This document shows positions 63,230-64,000 of a stretch of DNA of 64,000 nucleotides, in pieces. The stretch is from Pseudomonas sp. S30 (lineage in GTDB: Bacteria; Pseudomonadota; Gammaproteobacteria; Pseudomonadales; Pseudomonadaceae), in assembly GCF_016518545.1 (NCBI RefSeq), contig NZ_JACVTO010000004.1, forward strand, positions 62,001 to 126,000. Reading direction: 5' to 3'. A model generated the notes under the pieces. That model made no database searches, was not told the DNA's origin, and saw only the letters and a list, made by a program, of their open reading frames with translations. Position 1 is the first letter of the stretch. Each line of letters starts with the position of its first letter. Both the position numbers and the translations under genes were made by a program.

Positions 63230-64000
63230 GCGCTAGCTCCTCACGCAAACCCTGCTTCTGGAGCAGGGGCAGTATGCGCTCGCCGAAGCGCAGCACCTCG
63301 GCCACCGCCGGCTGCTCGAGAACCACGATATGGTCGATGCCCAGCCCGTGGAGCTCGCCCAGGCGAGTGGCGATCTGCTGTGCGCTGCCTACCAGATACA
63401 GCGGCTGGCCGCCGCGCAGTTGCAGCAGGTTGGGATGGACCTCGAAATGCCGCAGCGGATGCCGGTCGCGGGCCAGGTGCCGTACCGCCGTGGCGCCGGG
63501 CAGCTCCTCGATGTGCGCCGCCAGTTGCTCAGAGGCGGTTTCCCAGGCCTGTTCTTCACTGTCGCCAAGGATCAGGCCGAAGCGGCAGACGAACCCCAGG
63601 CGTTGCCGCGAACCCGCACGCAGGCGGCGAATTTCCTGTTCCAGCCAGGCAGGCGGTGCGCTGCGCAGCAGGCACAGGTCGGCATGGGCGGCGATCAGCG
63701 CAGTGCCGTGGCCGTCGTCGAGGATCAGTGGCGGGGCCGGTAACGGACGGCGAGCAAAGCCGGCATTTTCCAGCTGGAAATAGCGGCCGTTGTAGTTGAA
63801 CCCGGGCTCGTGGCCATGCAGCAGGCGTTGCAGGATTTCCAGGTACTCAGCCACGCGTTCGCTGCGCTGGTCGCGGTTGAGCCACTCACCGAAGACCTGG
63901 CGCAGGCTGTTGCGGTCGCCGTCGGGCAGGTGCAGACGCACGCGGTTGGCGCTGATCGACTGCAGGCTTTGCAGGGTACTGGCCAGCGCAGCAGGCACCA
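63219..64000 (-). CDS. Luciferase-like monooxygenase 2, N-terminus beyond window
   Basis: At least 260 residues of a second bacterial luciferase-like protein; the start is past the right edge. Recognisable are SANRVRLHLPDGD, FNYNGRYFQLENAG (a common substrate-loop region), a central PPLILDDGHGTALIAAHAD and the C-terminal LVGSAQQIATRLGELHGLGIDHIVV. It is the upstream partner of the SsuD-like gene and overlaps it, so the two are translationally coupled and may act on related sulfonates or in one pathway. The exact role is unknown. Confidence 0.8.
   Translation of the reverse strand, partial: VPAALASTLQSLQSISANRVRLHLPDGDRNSLRQVFGEWLNRDQRSERVAEYLEILQRLLHGHEPGFNYNGRYFQLENAGFARRPLPAPPLILDDGHGTALIAAHADLCLLRSAPPAWLEQEIRRLRAGSRQRLGFVCRFGLILGDSEEQAWETASEQLAAHIEELPGATAVRHLARDRHPLRHFEVHPNLLQLRGGQPLYLVGSAQQIATRLGELHGLGIDHIVVLEQPAVAEVLRFGERILPLLQKQGLREELAHGR

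Noticed and set aside
1-64000. CRISPR arrays, tRNA or rRNA genes, prophage
   Set aside because: No regularly spaced repeats, no cloverleaf or rRNA-like segments and no phage structural genes were seen.

Overview
The window looks like a stretch of a Pseudomonas chromosome, probably from the P. putida group. The base composition is GC-rich with GC-rich third codon positions. The arnBCADTEF operon is followed by a UDP-glucose dehydrogenase gene, as in pseudomonads. A pstSCAB copy without phoU and a gluconate-dehydrogenase-type three-subunit enzyme also fit. The species cannot be fixed from sequence reading alone. No rRNA, tRNA, CRISPR array or intact insertion sequence was seen.

Layout. 1-3.3 kb: end of a membrane-bound FAD sugar-acid dehydrogenase operon (small subunit, flavoprotein, triheme cytochrome c). 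3.3-6.6 kb: a GH13 trehalose-synthase-type enzyme and a small catalase-family protein, both on the minus strand. 6.7-12.0 kb: pstSCAB behind a Pho-box-like site, then a degenerate Fic-fold protein overlapping a HAD phosphatase. 12-19.1 kb: an MFS carrier, a DUF1543 protein, a hybrid histidine kinase, a GAF-EAL c-di-GMP phosphodiesterase and a soluble PAS-PAS chemoreceptor. 19.3-24.3 kb: a YdeP-like molybdopterin oxidoreductase, a polar amino acid permease and binding protein without an ATPase, and a divergent homocysteine S-methyltransferase-type gene. 24.4-34.1 kb: one minus-strand block with arnB, C, A, D, T, E, F, ugd, a small ORF and an atypical response regulator. This block makes and attaches 4-amino-4-deoxy-L-arabinose to lipid A.

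34.4-64 kb is an accessory catabolic region. It has three closely related FAD amine or amino-acid oxidases (one with a Tat signal) and a more distant fourth, three related MFS carriers, two paralogous FCD-type GntR regulators, a DapA-family lyase with a PuuC-like aldehyde dehydrogenase, and a glycine-betaine-type ABC transporter co-transcribed with a proline-racemase-family enzyme. It also has a D-2-hydroxyacid dehydrogenase beside a deletion-scarred aldehyde dehydrogenase, a GlxA-type regulator, a cupin, a ProC-like reductase and two flavin monooxygenases of the SsuD type. The gene content suggests uptake and oxidative breakdown of small quaternary, cyclic or polyamine-like nitrogen compounds. 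The substrates are not known.

The points most worth following are these. A repeated 15-bp operator (TAKACA-N3-TGTMTA) lies before both GntR genes and between the first oxidase and its MFS carrier. The proline-racemase homolog has Gly at the second catalytic position and Ala in place of the usual His. The oxidase/carrier pair occurs in three related copies. The Fic-fold protein has lost its catalytic His.
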